NCBI GenBank assembly: GCA_944390195.1
Contig: CALXOZ010000021.1
Location: 1 to 33,978, forward strand
Origin: an uncultured Alphaproteobacteria bacterium
GTDB taxonomy: Bacteria > Pseudomonadota > Alphaproteobacteria > CAAGCB01 > CAG-977
Direction of reading: 5' to 3'
Length of the DNA stretch: 33,978 nucleotides
Shown: positions 1 through 9,187 of the stretch, in pieces
Layout of the letters: each line of letters begins with the position of its first letter
Position numbering within the stretch: position 1 is the first letter of the stretch
Notes under the pieces: model-generated
Told to the model about the DNA's origin: nothing
The model's input: only the letters and a program-made list of their open reading frames with translations
Database searches by the model: none
Program-made: the position numbers and the translations under genes

Positions 1-55
1 CAGTATGGCATAATAAGAATAACCGCGATTGTACAATGTCATGACAACCGCCCGT

Positions 56-96
56 GCTAACAAGGTTTGTTAGCAGTTTTGTTAGCAGTGCTAACA
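56..96. repeat. Direct and inverted repeat cluster built on GTTAGC
   Basis: A 12-bp unit TTTGTTAGCAGT occurs twice in perfect tandem (66-77 and 78-89). The inverted form flanks it on both sides: GCTAACAA at 56-63 pairs with TTGTTAGC at 67-74, and GTTAGC at 81-86 pairs with GCTAAC at 90-95. The cluster lies about 60 bp beyond the 3' end of tRNA-Gln. Such arrays can be recombinase arm sites or operators; no integrase is visible because the window begins here. Bases 1-55 hold no gene I can support. Confidence 0.7.
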
Positions 97-108
97 TTTC
101 CCCGAGCA

Positions 109-149
109 CAAAAAAGCCAAGTTCGTTTGTTTTCAACGACTTGGCTTTC
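109..149 (-). terminator. Terminator downstream of tRNA-Gln
   Basis: On the minus strand the arms AAGCCAAG (147-140) and CTTGGCTT (121-114) enclose a loop whose flanking bases also partly pair, and a run of U follows. It sits directly after the tRNA-Gln 3' end, as expected for an intrinsic terminator. Confidence 0.7.
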
Positions 150-153
150 AAAG

Positions 154-228
154 TGGCTGGGGCGGCTGGACTCGAACCAGCGAATGACGGAGTCAAAGTC
201 CGTTGCCTTACCGCTTGGCTACGCCCCA
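154..228 (-). tRNA. tRNA-Gln (anticodon TTG)
   Basis: Read on the minus strand this is a complete cloverleaf: acceptor TGGGGCG pairing with CGCCCCA, an anticodon stem around the loop CTTTGAC giving anticodon TTG, a T-loop GGTTCGAGTCC, discriminator G and an encoded CCA. It translates CAA (and by wobble CAG). A terminator follows at 109-149. Confidence 0.95.
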
Positions 229-339
229 ATTGCGAATAATAGATAATCTTTTTTTATATGATTAGTCAAGAGATTTATTTATTTTTTTTAAATTTTTTGA
301 TTGTTTTTTTTTATAACTTCGCTATTGTGTATTTACCTT

Positions 340-416
340 GCGCCCGTAGCTCAGCTGGATAGAGTATCGGCCTCCGAAGCCGAGGGTCGTGGGTTCGAAT
401 CCCGCCGGGCGCACCA
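340..416 (+). tRNA. tRNA-Arg (anticodon CCG)
   Basis: A complete cloverleaf: acceptor GCGCCCG pairing with CGGGCGC, D-arm GCTCAGCTGGATAGAG, anticodon loop CTCCGAA giving anticodon CCG, T-arm GGGTTCGAATCCC and encoded CCA. It reads CGG arginine codons. No strong U-tailed terminator is visible immediately after it. Confidence 0.95.
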
Positions 417-420
417 TAAA

Positions 421-1603
421 AAATTCCCAAATAGTTTTTTCGTATATAAGAGTGGCAGAAAATCCACAACGGATTACTTCTTTTGAAACAGAAGTAAAAG
501 ATCTCTTTATTTGTTCGCAATAGGGATTATAACATGAAGCGTGATGCTACATTGTTAATTTCTGTAAGATAAAGGGGAAGTGGGATATTTCTAAGGAAGT
601 TTGATATATCAGGATGGAACTGGAAAACACTATCGAAGCGTATATCATTTCAAGGAATAAGGAGTACTTCAAAATAGGCGGAGTTTGGCAATTGTAAAAA
701 ATTAAGGAAAAAGGAATTTTCTTTTTCTTGGATTTGATTAAAAAATGATCTTTTTTTTTATACAAAAATTTACCTATTCCATAGCGGAAATTTTTTTCTG
801 CTGTAAAACCCAGTTCGGAGTTTGTTTTTTTATTTGTCGAGATATTTCAAAGCTATTATATAATTGTTAAAGCTTTTCTTGAACTTTTTATATTTTATTC
901 CGCTCTTATATATAACTATAGCTTATATTTTCTAATATTTTGAGCTAACATGATCGAATGATCTCCCGCTTTTTTTAGCTTTTCTTTTGTTGGGAAAATG
1001 TGTGCGTTTGGTAAAAGTGTAAAGATTAGAAAAAGAATAATCAAAATAAAAAAGCTTGTATATATACGATTTTTTTTGTTTCGGTGTAGCGTGCAGGATA
1101 GTTTTATCTATCTTTTTAAGGTATCAAAGACATCATCTGAAAATAGTTAAAACTAAATTGCGTTTTGGTTAATACATCTTGTGAACAATAAGTTCACAAA
1201 CAGTTTTTAACAAAGCTTAGAAAAATTTGTGGTAAATGCACTCGGTGATGATAAATGGGGGCGAGGGATAAAATATGTAAGGTTGGGTGTTTGGGACATA
1301 TAATTACTTTTATTTTAATTTTTTCCTTTTTTAATATATTATTTTACGAAATAAAAAATCATGTGACGATTTTTATAAAATTTTTTAGATGTGAAAATTG
1401 GCTTGTTTTAAGAAAATTGTTTAAAATTATTTTGAAGATATTCATAATAAATATTATTAGAAAAAATTATATGTTTTTATACTTGTCTGTCGTAAAAATA
1501 AAAACTTGTTTGTCATCGTGACAATATTAATTTTCTAAAAATAATGAGAGTTATTAATAAATCTTTTGTTAAAGATAAATATTTTTCTTATTTATTGGAA
1601 TTT
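421..1603. other. AT-rich region without a supportable gene
   Basis: About 1.2 kb of very AT-rich sequence between tRNA-Arg and the pseudogene. The open frames here (for example 1255-1521 plus and 547-765 minus) are low-complexity, rich in F, I, K and N, and lack ribosome binding sites. A short inverted repeat TTACTTCT/AGAAGTAA lies at 474-497, without a U tail. I see no structured RNA. Confidence 0.6.
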
Positions 1604-2049
1604 TTAAATAATTTGAAATCTAATTAACAAGAATTTATGTCTTCTGAAGAAGTATATTTTTTTAAGATCTTCGCGTTCTACTCGGAGATTTTTATATGTG
1701 TTCGGTTGCTTATGATACCAACGAACGGCGCTAAGACGTTCCGATACATATCTTCAATTACAGCCGACCAGTAAATACGAGCTCCTTATAATTGATCTGA
1801 CAGTATCTCTTCTTCCGGTTGATGTCAGGTATAGCTACTTATCTTTTTTATATTCTTCCTCTGCCCATAATTTAAACAGCTGCTTTCAAAGTCCCAACTG
1901 ACCCGTTCTTCTTCAGCGGCAATCCGAGAATACCTTTCGGTCTTCAGAACATTCTCTTCTCAGCATTTACATATTTCTATCGGCTTTTTGCCTGTTTCAT
2001 ATCGTTTTTTTACTATAAACATCGTTACGTTGTCACAAAAAAATCTCAT
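1604..2049 (-). pseudogene. Decayed gene remnant with intact start region
   Basis: On the minus strand a strong AAGGAGG (about 2062-2056) precedes an ATG at 2049, and a plausible protein start follows (MRFFCDNVTMFIVKK...). The reading is broken by a TGA about 29 codons in and further stops after that. It can be followed through recognisable stretches such as AAEEERVSWDFESS and ARIYWSAVIEDMYRNVLAPF, then in another frame SERLSAVRWYHKQPNTYKN and RVEREDLKK. These segments are charged and protein-like, unlike the surrounding FIKN-rich noise. I do not recognise the family. The good ribosome binding site combined with stops and at least one frame change indicates a recently inactivated gene. Confidence 0.5.
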
Positions 2050-2187
2050 ATTTATGCCTCCTTGTTTCTCCTTTGACACTTTAATATTGTTTGAGATACA
2101 TAAAATACTCTTTTCCTTTATCAAAGTATTTCTTTTTAAAATGCTTTAAGTTTACAAAAAAAACGCAATTACTGCAGAAACTTGTTA

Positions 2188-2220
2188 CAAAAAAAAAGAG
2201 CCTCTATAAAGAGGCTCTTT
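2188..2220 (-). terminator. groSL operon terminator
   Basis: The minus strand carries the perfect stem AAAGAGCCTC/GAGGCTCTTT with a short loop and a run of U, 26 bp beyond the groL stop codon. Confidence 0.92.
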
Positions 2221-2245
2221 AACTTTGACAGGTTGGAAAGAAAGG

Positions 2246-3928
<1,683 letters not shown>

Positions 3929-3950
3929 TCAATCCTTGAAAACGTTTAGA

Positions 3951-4238
3951 TTATTCTAAAATACCTAAAACGTCGGCTTCTTTCATAATTAACAGCTCTT
4001 CGCCGTCTATTTTCACTTCTGTTCCGGACCATTTTCCGAACAAAACCTGATCGCCGACTTTTAATGTCATCGGGATTGTTTTTCCTTGTTCGTCTCGTCC
4101 GCCTGTACCGACAGCAATGATTTCACCTTTTGACGGTTTTTCTTTTGCTGTGTCCGGGATGATGATCCCTCCGGCGGTTTTTGTATCTTCCGCTGTACGT
4201 TTAACCAGAATACGGTCAAATAACGGTTTGAATTTCAT
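3951..4238 (-). CDS. groS: Co-chaperonin GroES (10 kDa subunit)
   Basis: Heptameric lid of the GroEL chamber. The 95 residues match the family throughout: [14 protein letters not shown] at the N terminus, the mobile-loop region [17 protein letters not shown] around residues 20-37, [19 protein letters not shown], and the C-terminal DVLGILE. It is the first gene of the groS-groL operon. Upstream lie a CIRCE element (4300-4326) and a near-consensus sigma70 promoter (4328-4356), with GAGGG as ribosome binding site. Confidence 0.99.
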   Translation of the reverse strand: MKFKPLFDRILVKRTAEDTKTAGGIIIPDTAKEKPSKGEIIAVGTGGRDEQGKTIPMTLKVGDQVLFGKWSGTEVKIDGEELLIMKEADVLGILE

Positions 4239-4299
4239 GGTTTATAACCCTCTGAGTTTATAAAATTAAATCTTTTCTGTTTCGTTTATGATCGAAAGT

Positions 4300-4326
4300 T
4301 TAGCACTCTCATTCAACGAGTGCTAA
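4300..4326 (-). promoter_or_regulatory. CIRCE operator (HrcA binding site)
   Basis: Exact match to the consensus inverted repeat: TTAGCACTC, a 9-bp spacer, GAGTGCTAA. It lies between the -10 element and groS, immediately downstream of the predicted transcription start, which is the usual place for HrcA repression of groESL. Confidence 0.97.
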
Positions 4327-4327
4327 T

Positions 4328-4356
4328 AAGATAGGAAGAGGATTTTTCTTTGTCAA
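4328..4356 (-). promoter_or_regulatory. Sigma70-type promoter of groSL
   Basis: On the minus strand: a perfect TTGACA (4356-4351), a 17-bp spacer and TATCTT (4333-4328), directly followed by the CIRCE operator. This points to HrcA-controlled housekeeping transcription rather than dependence on RpoH alone. Confidence 0.88.
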
Positions 4357-4380
4357 GGGGGAAGCTTTAAAATAATCAAT

Positions 4381-4413
4381 AAAAAAAAGCCCCTTGAAAA
4401 GGGGGGGGCTTTT
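4381..4413 (-). terminator. Terminator of the 4433-5035 gene
   Basis: The minus strand has an AAAAGCCCC/GGGGCTTTT hairpin followed by a U run, 20 bp beyond the stop codon of the upstream gene. It separates that gene from the groSL promoter. An 8-G run (4401-4408) lets the stem slip. Confidence 0.85.
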
Positions 4414-4432
4414 ATAAAAATAGAAAAGGAGC

Positions 4433-5035
4433 TTAATAACTGAAACCGCCACGTCCGCCAATCGGGAAATAAACCCCTTTTATCATAGCTTCTTGTTTCA
4501 TTTTATTAATTTCTTTTTTCTCCAAATGATTGGATAATTTCCGTAAAGCCATTTGAGCGTGTTTTAAATCGGCATAGTCGCGTGTTGAAAAAAGTTCTTT
4601 CGGTGTTGTTGGCGTGCCTTGCATTTTGGCTCCGACTTTAGAGCCGATATAAAGTAATCCGGCTGCGGCGACGGCTTGTCCCAGTTCCGGAGAAACGGCT
4701 GCGGCGACTGCGGTTGTTGTGGCAATAACGCCCAATTTGATAGCAGTTTCTTTGAAATGGTCTCCCGCTTTCACATTACCATAAAATGCTGCTTTGTCAC
4801 GGAAACCGAATTCTTTTAATTCTTTTTTTATTTCCGCGCGTTTTGCGGCGATATCCTCGGGTTTGATTTCTTCCCATTGTGGGCGCGAGGCAAAATCAGC
4901 TAAAGTTCTGTGAGCTTGAAACAATGTATCTGAATGCGTTAAACGAACGGCTGTTGATAAATATTTATTCAACAAAGCGGAAGATTTTGTATCTTTTGCA
5001 GACGATTGAGCGTTTTGTGCTAGAGTTAAAGCCAT
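4433..5035 (-). CDS. Hypothetical protein with central hydrophobic Ala-rich segment
   Basis: About 200 residues, family not recognised. The start is taken at 5035 (MALTLAQNAQ): it follows AAGGAGG by a proper spacing, and an in-frame ATG at 5065 falls inside the predicted -10 element. The N-terminal part is polar and helical (LLNKYLSTAVRLTHSDTLFQ). Roughly residues 108-150 form a hydrophobic Ala/Gly-rich stretch (GVIATTTAVAAAV and AVAAAGLLYIGSKVGA) that could be a membrane hairpin. The rest is Lys/Glu-rich, ending in a glycine-rich GGRGGFSY. It has its own promoter and terminator, so it is a single-gene unit beside groSL. No catalytic motif is visible. Confidence 0.8.
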   Translation of the reverse strand: MALTLAQNAQSSAKDTKSSALLNKYLSTAVRLTHSDTLFQAHRTLADFASRPQWEEIKPEDIAAKRAEIKKELKEFGFRDKAAFYGNVKAGDHFKETAIKLGVIATTTAVAAAVSPELGQAVAAAGLLYIGSKVGAKMQGTPTTPKELFSTRDYADLKHAQMALRKLSNHLEKKEINKMKQEAMIKGVYFPIGGRGGFSY

Positions 5036-5063
5036 AGAAGCCTCCTTGAACGATATAGGAAAC

Positions 5064-5091
5064 ATGGTAATCTTTTTGGAAATTTTGTCAA
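5064..5091 (-). promoter_or_regulatory. Sigma70-type promoter of the 4433-5035 gene
   Basis: On the minus strand a perfect TTGACA (5091-5086) is followed after 16 bp by TACCAT (5069-5064). This predicts a transcription start about 20 bp upstream of the chosen ATG, leaving room for the AAGGAGG ribosome binding site. Confidence 0.6.
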
Positions 5092-5118
5092 TCCGATTTA
5101 AAAATTTCTCTGTTTTTT

Positions 5119-5817
5119 TTAAGTGGGTGTATTATTTTTGTTCAATTTTGCCAGATCTTCCGCAGCGCGATAACGCGCATTGATTTTTTCGCGCATTTTG
5201 TTCAAGAAGACATCGACTTGGAAAGAAACGTTTTTCAATTCGCTTTCCAATTGGGAACGTAAAAACATAAGTATGCTTTGTCCTTCGATTTTTGCATCTC
5301 TGATATAGAATCCCTCAGGTGTTTCCCGTAACGCAAACAGCATTTCAAAATGTGTTGGTGTGTCTTTTTGTTCTTCGATTGTTTTTTGAGGCGTTCCTGA
5401 AAACTTCACATCAACAAGGGTTTTTAAAAGAATATCCTTTCCGGAGAGTTGTTTTTCGCTTACTTGAATGTTGACGTTTGAAAATCCCAAAGCGGTTGAT
5501 CCATAGCTGACGACAAAATAATCGACAAAAAGATGTTGCAAATCGGCCTGTTGTGATTCGGACAAAGTGCGCCAATGCCGTCCCATGGCCAAACGTGTCA
5601 TTTCACCTTTGTTGAAAACTTCCTTTGCAATTTTTCTAAGCTTCAGATAACGGTTTTTTGTGTCTTCCTCTGATAAAATGGTAACCAGTTCCTGTCCTTT
5701 TTTTACAAGCCAGTCTTCGGGAGACGGCTTGGACACTACGGGTTTGTTTGTCGCGGCATTAAGCGGAAAAGCCCACAAAAACGTCAAGAAAAACAGAAAA
5801 AACTTTATTTTTTTCAT
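5119..5817 (-). CDS. MlaC/Ttg2-type phospholipid-binding periplasmic protein
   Basis: Likely soluble periplasmic lipid carrier of the MlaC (toluene tolerance Ttg2) family, which moves phospholipids between the outer membrane and an inner-membrane MCE-type ABC transporter. A signal peptide (residues about 1-22, ending LNAA) leads a 232-residue protein. Family features include NRYLKLRKIAKEVF, MGRHWRTLSESQQADLQHLF, and near the C terminus FYIRDAKIEGQSILMFLRSQ, which matches the MlaC 'Y-I-x-D-x-x-x-E-G-x-S' region. The ATG at 5817 is preferred over a TTG one codon earlier. No mlaD, mlaE or mlaF lies beside it, so it is detached from the transporter genes. Confidence 0.85.
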   Translation of the reverse strand: MKKIKFFLFFLTFLWAFPLNAATNKPVVSKPSPEDWLVKKGQELVTILSEEDTKNRYLKLRKIAKEVFNKGEMTRLAMGRHWRTLSESQQADLQHLFVDYFVVSYGSTALGFSNVNIQVSEKQLSGKDILLKTLVDVKFSGTPQKTIEEQKDTPTHFEMLFALRETPEGFYIRDAKIEGQSILMFLRSQLESELKNVSFQVDVFLNKMREKINARYRAAEDLAKLNKNNTPT

Positions 5818-5919
5818 CAAATCGTTTCGCCAAAAATTGTTAAGAAATTAAAAACAGTATACACGATTTTTTCTTTTTAAGGTATATTAAAATTTATTTA
5901 ACCGATATGGGAAAAACCA

Positions 5920-6945
5920 ATGTTATTTCGTCAATTTTGTTTGTTTGTTTTAACCGTTATTTCTTTTTATCCTGTTTGCCGCGCAAATGCGGGAACGACT
6001 TTGGAAAGGATAAAACAGAGCGGCGTTGTGCGTTGTGGAGCCAGAACGACTGCCAATGCTTATGCTTATCAAACCGCGAATGAATGGCATGGAATAGATG
6101 TCGAAATCTGCCGTTTGGCTGCTTCAGCCATCTTGGGACGACCGGAGGCTTTGCAAATTGTGCCAGTCAATCGTGAAAATGGCTTTGAATTGTTGGAAAG
6201 CGGTCAGATAGATATTTTGAATGCCGCAACACCTTGGACGATGAATCATGAATTGACGGCGAAAGTTTCTTTTCCCGCTGTTTTTTATTATTCCGCTTTG
6301 GCTTTTATCGGACACTACAAACCCGAAGCAACTTCGATGCGTGATTATCAAGGCGCTAAAGTATGTGTGGAAAACACGCCTTTCCTGATTCAGGAATTGA
6401 GCGCTTTTAATGAAAAATATCATTTGGATATGCGTTTGATGAGGTTGCCGTCCCTTTCCAGAGCAAAAGAGTTGCTTTATTTGAAACGTTGCGATTTGAT
6501 TTTTGCTCGTTTGGAAACGTTACATTCCGACTATTTCAAAAAAAGACCTGAAAATGTGGATCTGGTCGTATTGCCTGAAATTGTCAGAACTTATCCGGCA
6601 GGACCGTATGTTCGCGACGATGATCCTGAATTGTCTAAGATATTGCGTTGGTTGATATATGCGGTGATCAAAGCGGAAGAAAAAGGGGTGTCTTCTCAAA
6701 ATGTCGAGGACTTTGTAAATACGGACGATCCTGAAATCCAAGCTTTGTTGGAAAAAAACACGTTTATCGCCCAAAAGATCGGATTGGATACGGAATGGTT
6801 GTATCGCGCCATAGGGCAATGTGGCAATTATGCGGAAATTTATCAAAGGGGATTGGGGGATAAGTCCGTGTTAAAGTTAAAAAGATCCGCTAACAGGTTG
6901 AAAAAAGACGGTGGATTGATCCAGGCTCCTGATTTCCAAAAATAG
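5920..6945 (+). CDS. Amino-acid-type ABC transporter substrate-binding protein (family 3), orphan
   Basis: Periplasmic solute-binding protein resembling the AapJ/BztA general amino-acid binders. It has a signal peptide (residues about 1-24) then the usual SBP_bac_3 opening TTLERIKQSGVVRCG, the ligand-site region GIDVEICRLAASAILG, and a second lobe YQGAKVCVENTPF. A later block, EWLYRAIGQCGNYAEIYQRG, matches the AapJ C-terminal 'VGNYGEIFERN-G' pattern. At 341 residues it is the usual length. No permease or ATPase gene is adjacent; instead it is 8 bp upstream of a MuiA-family gene. It may serve a transporter encoded elsewhere or have taken another periplasmic role. Confidence 0.85.
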   Translation: MLFRQFCLFVLTVISFYPVCRANAGTTLERIKQSGVVRCGARTTANAYAYQTANEWHGIDVEICRLAASAILGRPEALQIVPVNRENGFELLESGQIDILNAATPWTMNHELTAKVSFPAVFYYSALAFIGHYKPEATSMRDYQGAKVCVENTPFLIQELSAFNEKYHLDMRLMRLPSLSRAKELLYLKRCDLIFARLETLHSDYFKKRPENVDLVVLPEIVRTYPAGPYVRDDDPELSKILRWLIYAVIKAEEKGVSSQNVEDFVNTDDPEIQALLEKNTFIAQKIGLDTEWLYRAIGQCGNYAEIYQRGLGDKSVLKLKRSANRLKKDGGLIQAPDFQK

Positions 6946-6953
6946 GTGTGCAA

Positions 6954-8639
6954 ATGAAAAAATATCTTTTGACGGTGACTTTTTCCTTATTGTGCGGTTC
7001 TGCCTGGGGAGCGGATATTGCGGCGGAATCAAAAATTTTTGCCGTAACCGTTTTTCCTGATCGCGCCGATGTTTCTCGTTTAACTCAGTTCGATTTACCC
7101 AAAGGAAAGCATACGGTTGTCTTTAACGGTTTGCCCTCTGATCTGATTACGGATTCTTTGCGTGTTTCCGCTAAAGGAAAAAACGCATTCAGTATCGGTT
7201 CCGTTGAAACGAAAAAAATTTTTACACAGGAGCTGACACAGGCGGAAGAAAAAAAATTACAAGATCAAATTACGGCGTTACAAGATAAACGACGTTTTAT
7301 CGAAGCGGAAATCAAAGCGGCGGAAACGGGAAAGGCTTTTTTGGAAAGTCTGTCAAATACAAATAAAAGTCCTGTACCGTTGTCGTCCGGACAAAATAAT
7401 GATGCTATTTTAACGCCGGATGTTTGGAAAAACGCTTGGCAGACAATTCAAAACGGAATGAATCTGTTGGGAAAGGAAACAATCGAAAAACAAATTCAAA
7501 TCCGCGCTGTTGATAATGAAATAGCCGTATTGAAAAACAAGTTGAAAAGCATTTCAACCGGTGTCAAAAGTTATAAGCAAGTACGGGTCAATTTGGAATC
7601 CGGCTCAGATACGAAAGCCGAAATCGTTTTGCAATACCAAATAGCAAAAGCGTCATGGACTCCGTTGTACGAAGCGCGCTTAAATTCTTCCGATGCAACG
7701 GTTGAACTTGTCCAGTATGGTAATATCATGCAAAAAACCGGAGAAAATTGGGACAATGTTTTATTGACTTTATCAACGGCGCAGCCTTCTGTAACAATGC
7801 GTCCGCCCGCATTGACACCGTTATGGTTGAATTTAAGAAGTCAACCGCGTCCGCTTTTAGAGCAAAAGGCTCAGGTGTTTTCTATTCAAAAATCTGTTAT
7901 GACAAATTTTATGGCAAAACAGGACGTTATGGCGGATTCCGCTTTTGCGGAATCTGGCGAAGAAGAGGTGAGTGTTGATGCCTCATATGGTGGAGCGAGT
8001 GTTCAAGGTACTGAATTTTCAGGCGTTTTCGCAATAAAGGGATTGTCAAACGTTCCTTCGGACGGCTCTGAATACCGCTTTAATATCGGGACTTATTCCA
8101 ACAAGGCGGAATTACATGCCGAAGTGTATCCGGCAATAGATCCGAAAGCATACCTGATTGCTTCAATGGCTTTTAACGGGGAACTCCCTTTGTTGCCCGG
8201 CTCGATGGCTTTGTTCAGAGACGGTGCTTTTATAGGCAATTCTTATATGGATATGTTGCGTCCAAATGAAAAGTTGAATTTGTCTTTCGGACAGGATGAA
8301 AAAATCCGTATCACTTATACCCTTCTTGGCGGGGAAATCAGTGAAGGCGGAGTTATTGCCAAAGAAAAACAAAAAGAGCTTCTTTCAAGGACAATTGTCC
8401 AAAATTTACATAATCAGCCTATTCAAATTGCTGTATATGAACGCCTTCCAATATCGCGAAACAGTGATATAACGGTGAAAATCCTTAAAAATAAGACAAC
8501 TGCAGGGTATACTGTGAACCCGAATAATAAAGTCGGTGTCATTTCTTGGGATGATACTTTCCAACCTTACGATAAAAAGGAAATCAATTACGGCTATTCA
8601 GTATCTTGGCCGAAGGATATGATCCTGAGTGAAAATTAA
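6954..8639 (+). CDS. MuiA / DUF4139 family secreted protein
   Basis: Belongs to the 'mucoidy inhibitor MuiA' family, whose biochemical role is poorly defined. A signal peptide ends near SAWGADI (about residue 21). The N-terminal DUF4140-like domain starts VTVFPDRADVSRLTQFDLPKG, followed by a coiled coil (about residues 85-125). The C-terminal beta-rich DUF4139 domain includes YQIAKASWTPLYEARL and GENWDNVLLTLSTAQP. The ATG at 6954 follows AGGTG and is preferred to a GTG at 6948. It is almost contiguous with the binding-protein gene, implying cotranscription. Total 561 residues, normal for the family. Confidence 0.88.
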   Translation: MKKYLLTVTFSLLCGSAWGADIAAESKIFAVTVFPDRADVSRLTQFDLPKGKHTVVFNGLPSDLITDSLRVSAKGKNAFSIGSVETKKIFTQELTQAEEKKLQDQITALQDKRRFIEAEIKAAETGKAFLESLSNTNKSPVPLSSGQNNDAILTPDVWKNAWQTIQNGMNLLGKETIEKQIQIRAVDNEIAVLKNKLKSISTGVKSYKQVRVNLESGSDTKAEIVLQYQIAKASWTPLYEARLNSSDATVELVQYGNIMQKTGENWDNVLLTLSTAQPSVTMRPPALTPLWLNLRSQPRPLLEQKAQVFSIQKSVMTNFMAKQDVMADSAFAESGEEEVSVDASYGGASVQGTEFSGVFAIKGLSNVPSDGSEYRFNIGTYSNKAELHAEVYPAIDPKAYLIASMAFNGELPLLPGSMALFRDGAFIGNSYMDMLRPNEKLNLSFGQDEKIRITYTLLGGEISEGGVIAKEKQKELLSRTIVQNLHNQPIQIAVYERLPISRNSDITVKILKNKTTAGYTVNPNNKVGVISWDDTFQPYDKKEINYGYSVSWPKDMILSEN

Positions 8640-8646
8640 AAACATG

Positions 8647-8689
8647 TTTTTGACCGGAATAATTTTTTCTTGATTGTTCCGGTCAAAAA
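8647..8689. repeat. 13-bp inverted repeat after the MuiA gene
   Basis: TTTTTGACCGGAA (8647-8659) pairs perfectly with TTCCGGTCAAAAA (8677-8689) around a 17-nt U-rich loop. No U tail follows on either strand outside the stem. It may stabilise or end the upstream transcript. Confidence 0.6.
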
Positions 8690-8776
8690 GAGAGGGTGAA
8701 AGCCGAGCGTGTGTTCACACAAATAATCAAGTATTTAGGGCGGGATTAATAAAAAAAAGCTAAAATCAATCATTGG

Positions 8777-8805
8777 TTGTGGATAACTTTTCACCTGTGT
8801 ATTAT
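8777..8805 (+). promoter_or_regulatory. Candidate promoter of the LuxR-type gene
   Basis: TTGTGG (8777-8782), a 17-bp spacer and TATTAT (8800-8805), 35 bp upstream of the chosen ATG. The -35 is only a partial match. Confidence 0.4.
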
Positions 8806-8839
8806 TATGATATATACTTTTAAAACGCAGGAGAGAAAA

Positions 8840-9076
8840 ATGTCAAAAAATAAAATTGTTTCAGATACGACACCACGAAATATTGTGATAACACCCAAAC
8901 AAATGGAAGTGCTGTCTTATTTAGCTCAAGGATACCAAAATAAAGAAATTGCCTATAAAATGGGATTGTCCGTTTCAACAATAAAATTACATTTGGCGGG
9001 ATTGTATTTGCGTTTGAATGTCAGAAGCCGTATAAGTGCTTTGATCGTGGCTCAAAACTTGGGATTGTTGTCTTGA
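8840..9076 (+). CDS. LuxR/GerE-type helix-turn-helix protein without receiver domain
   Basis: A 78-residue DNA-binding protein made almost entirely of a GerE domain: ITPKQMEVLSYLAQGYQNKE, then the recognition-helix region GLSVSTIKLHLAGLYLRL and NVRSRISALIVAQNLGL. The ATG at 8840 follows AGGAGA at good spacing; an in-frame ATG at 8777 has no such site and overlaps the promoter. With no receiver or autoinducer domain it is probably controlled by abundance or a partner. Its target is unknown; it stands alone between the MuiA gene and the MerR gene, all on the plus strand. Confidence 0.85.
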   Translation: MSKNKIVSDTTPRNIVITPKQMEVLSYLAQGYQNKEIAYKMGLSVSTIKLHLAGLYLRLNVRSRISALIVAQNLGLLS

Positions 9077-9187
9077 ATCCGTTTTTTAGACCGGATGATG
9101 GATTGATATGATATGTTAATCGGCTTGAAAAAAATAGCCGGATTGTAATAATCTGATTTTAAATCCAACTTTAAGGAAAAATGTCAG

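Noticed and set aside
1-55. Possible gene edge at the left border (frames open from base 1 to about 42-60)
   Set aside because: Too short to support a protein; could be the C terminus of a plus-strand gene or the N terminus of a minus-strand gene, but neither has evidence.
54-486. Short open frames across tRNA-Gln and tRNA-Arg
   Set aside because: They are frames read through the tRNA genes and their flanks; the conserved-looking peptides come from tRNA sequence.
474-497. Inverted repeat TTACTTCT/AGAAGTAA after tRNA-Arg as a terminator
   Set aside because: No U tract and a weak AT-rich stem.
547-765. Minus-strand 72-codon frame
   Set aside because: Low-complexity K/F/I/S-rich translation, no ribosome binding site, very AT-rich.
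1255-1521. Plus-strand 88-codon frame with hydrophobic look
   Set aside because: The hydrophobicity follows from AT-richness; no ribosome binding site and no conserved motif.
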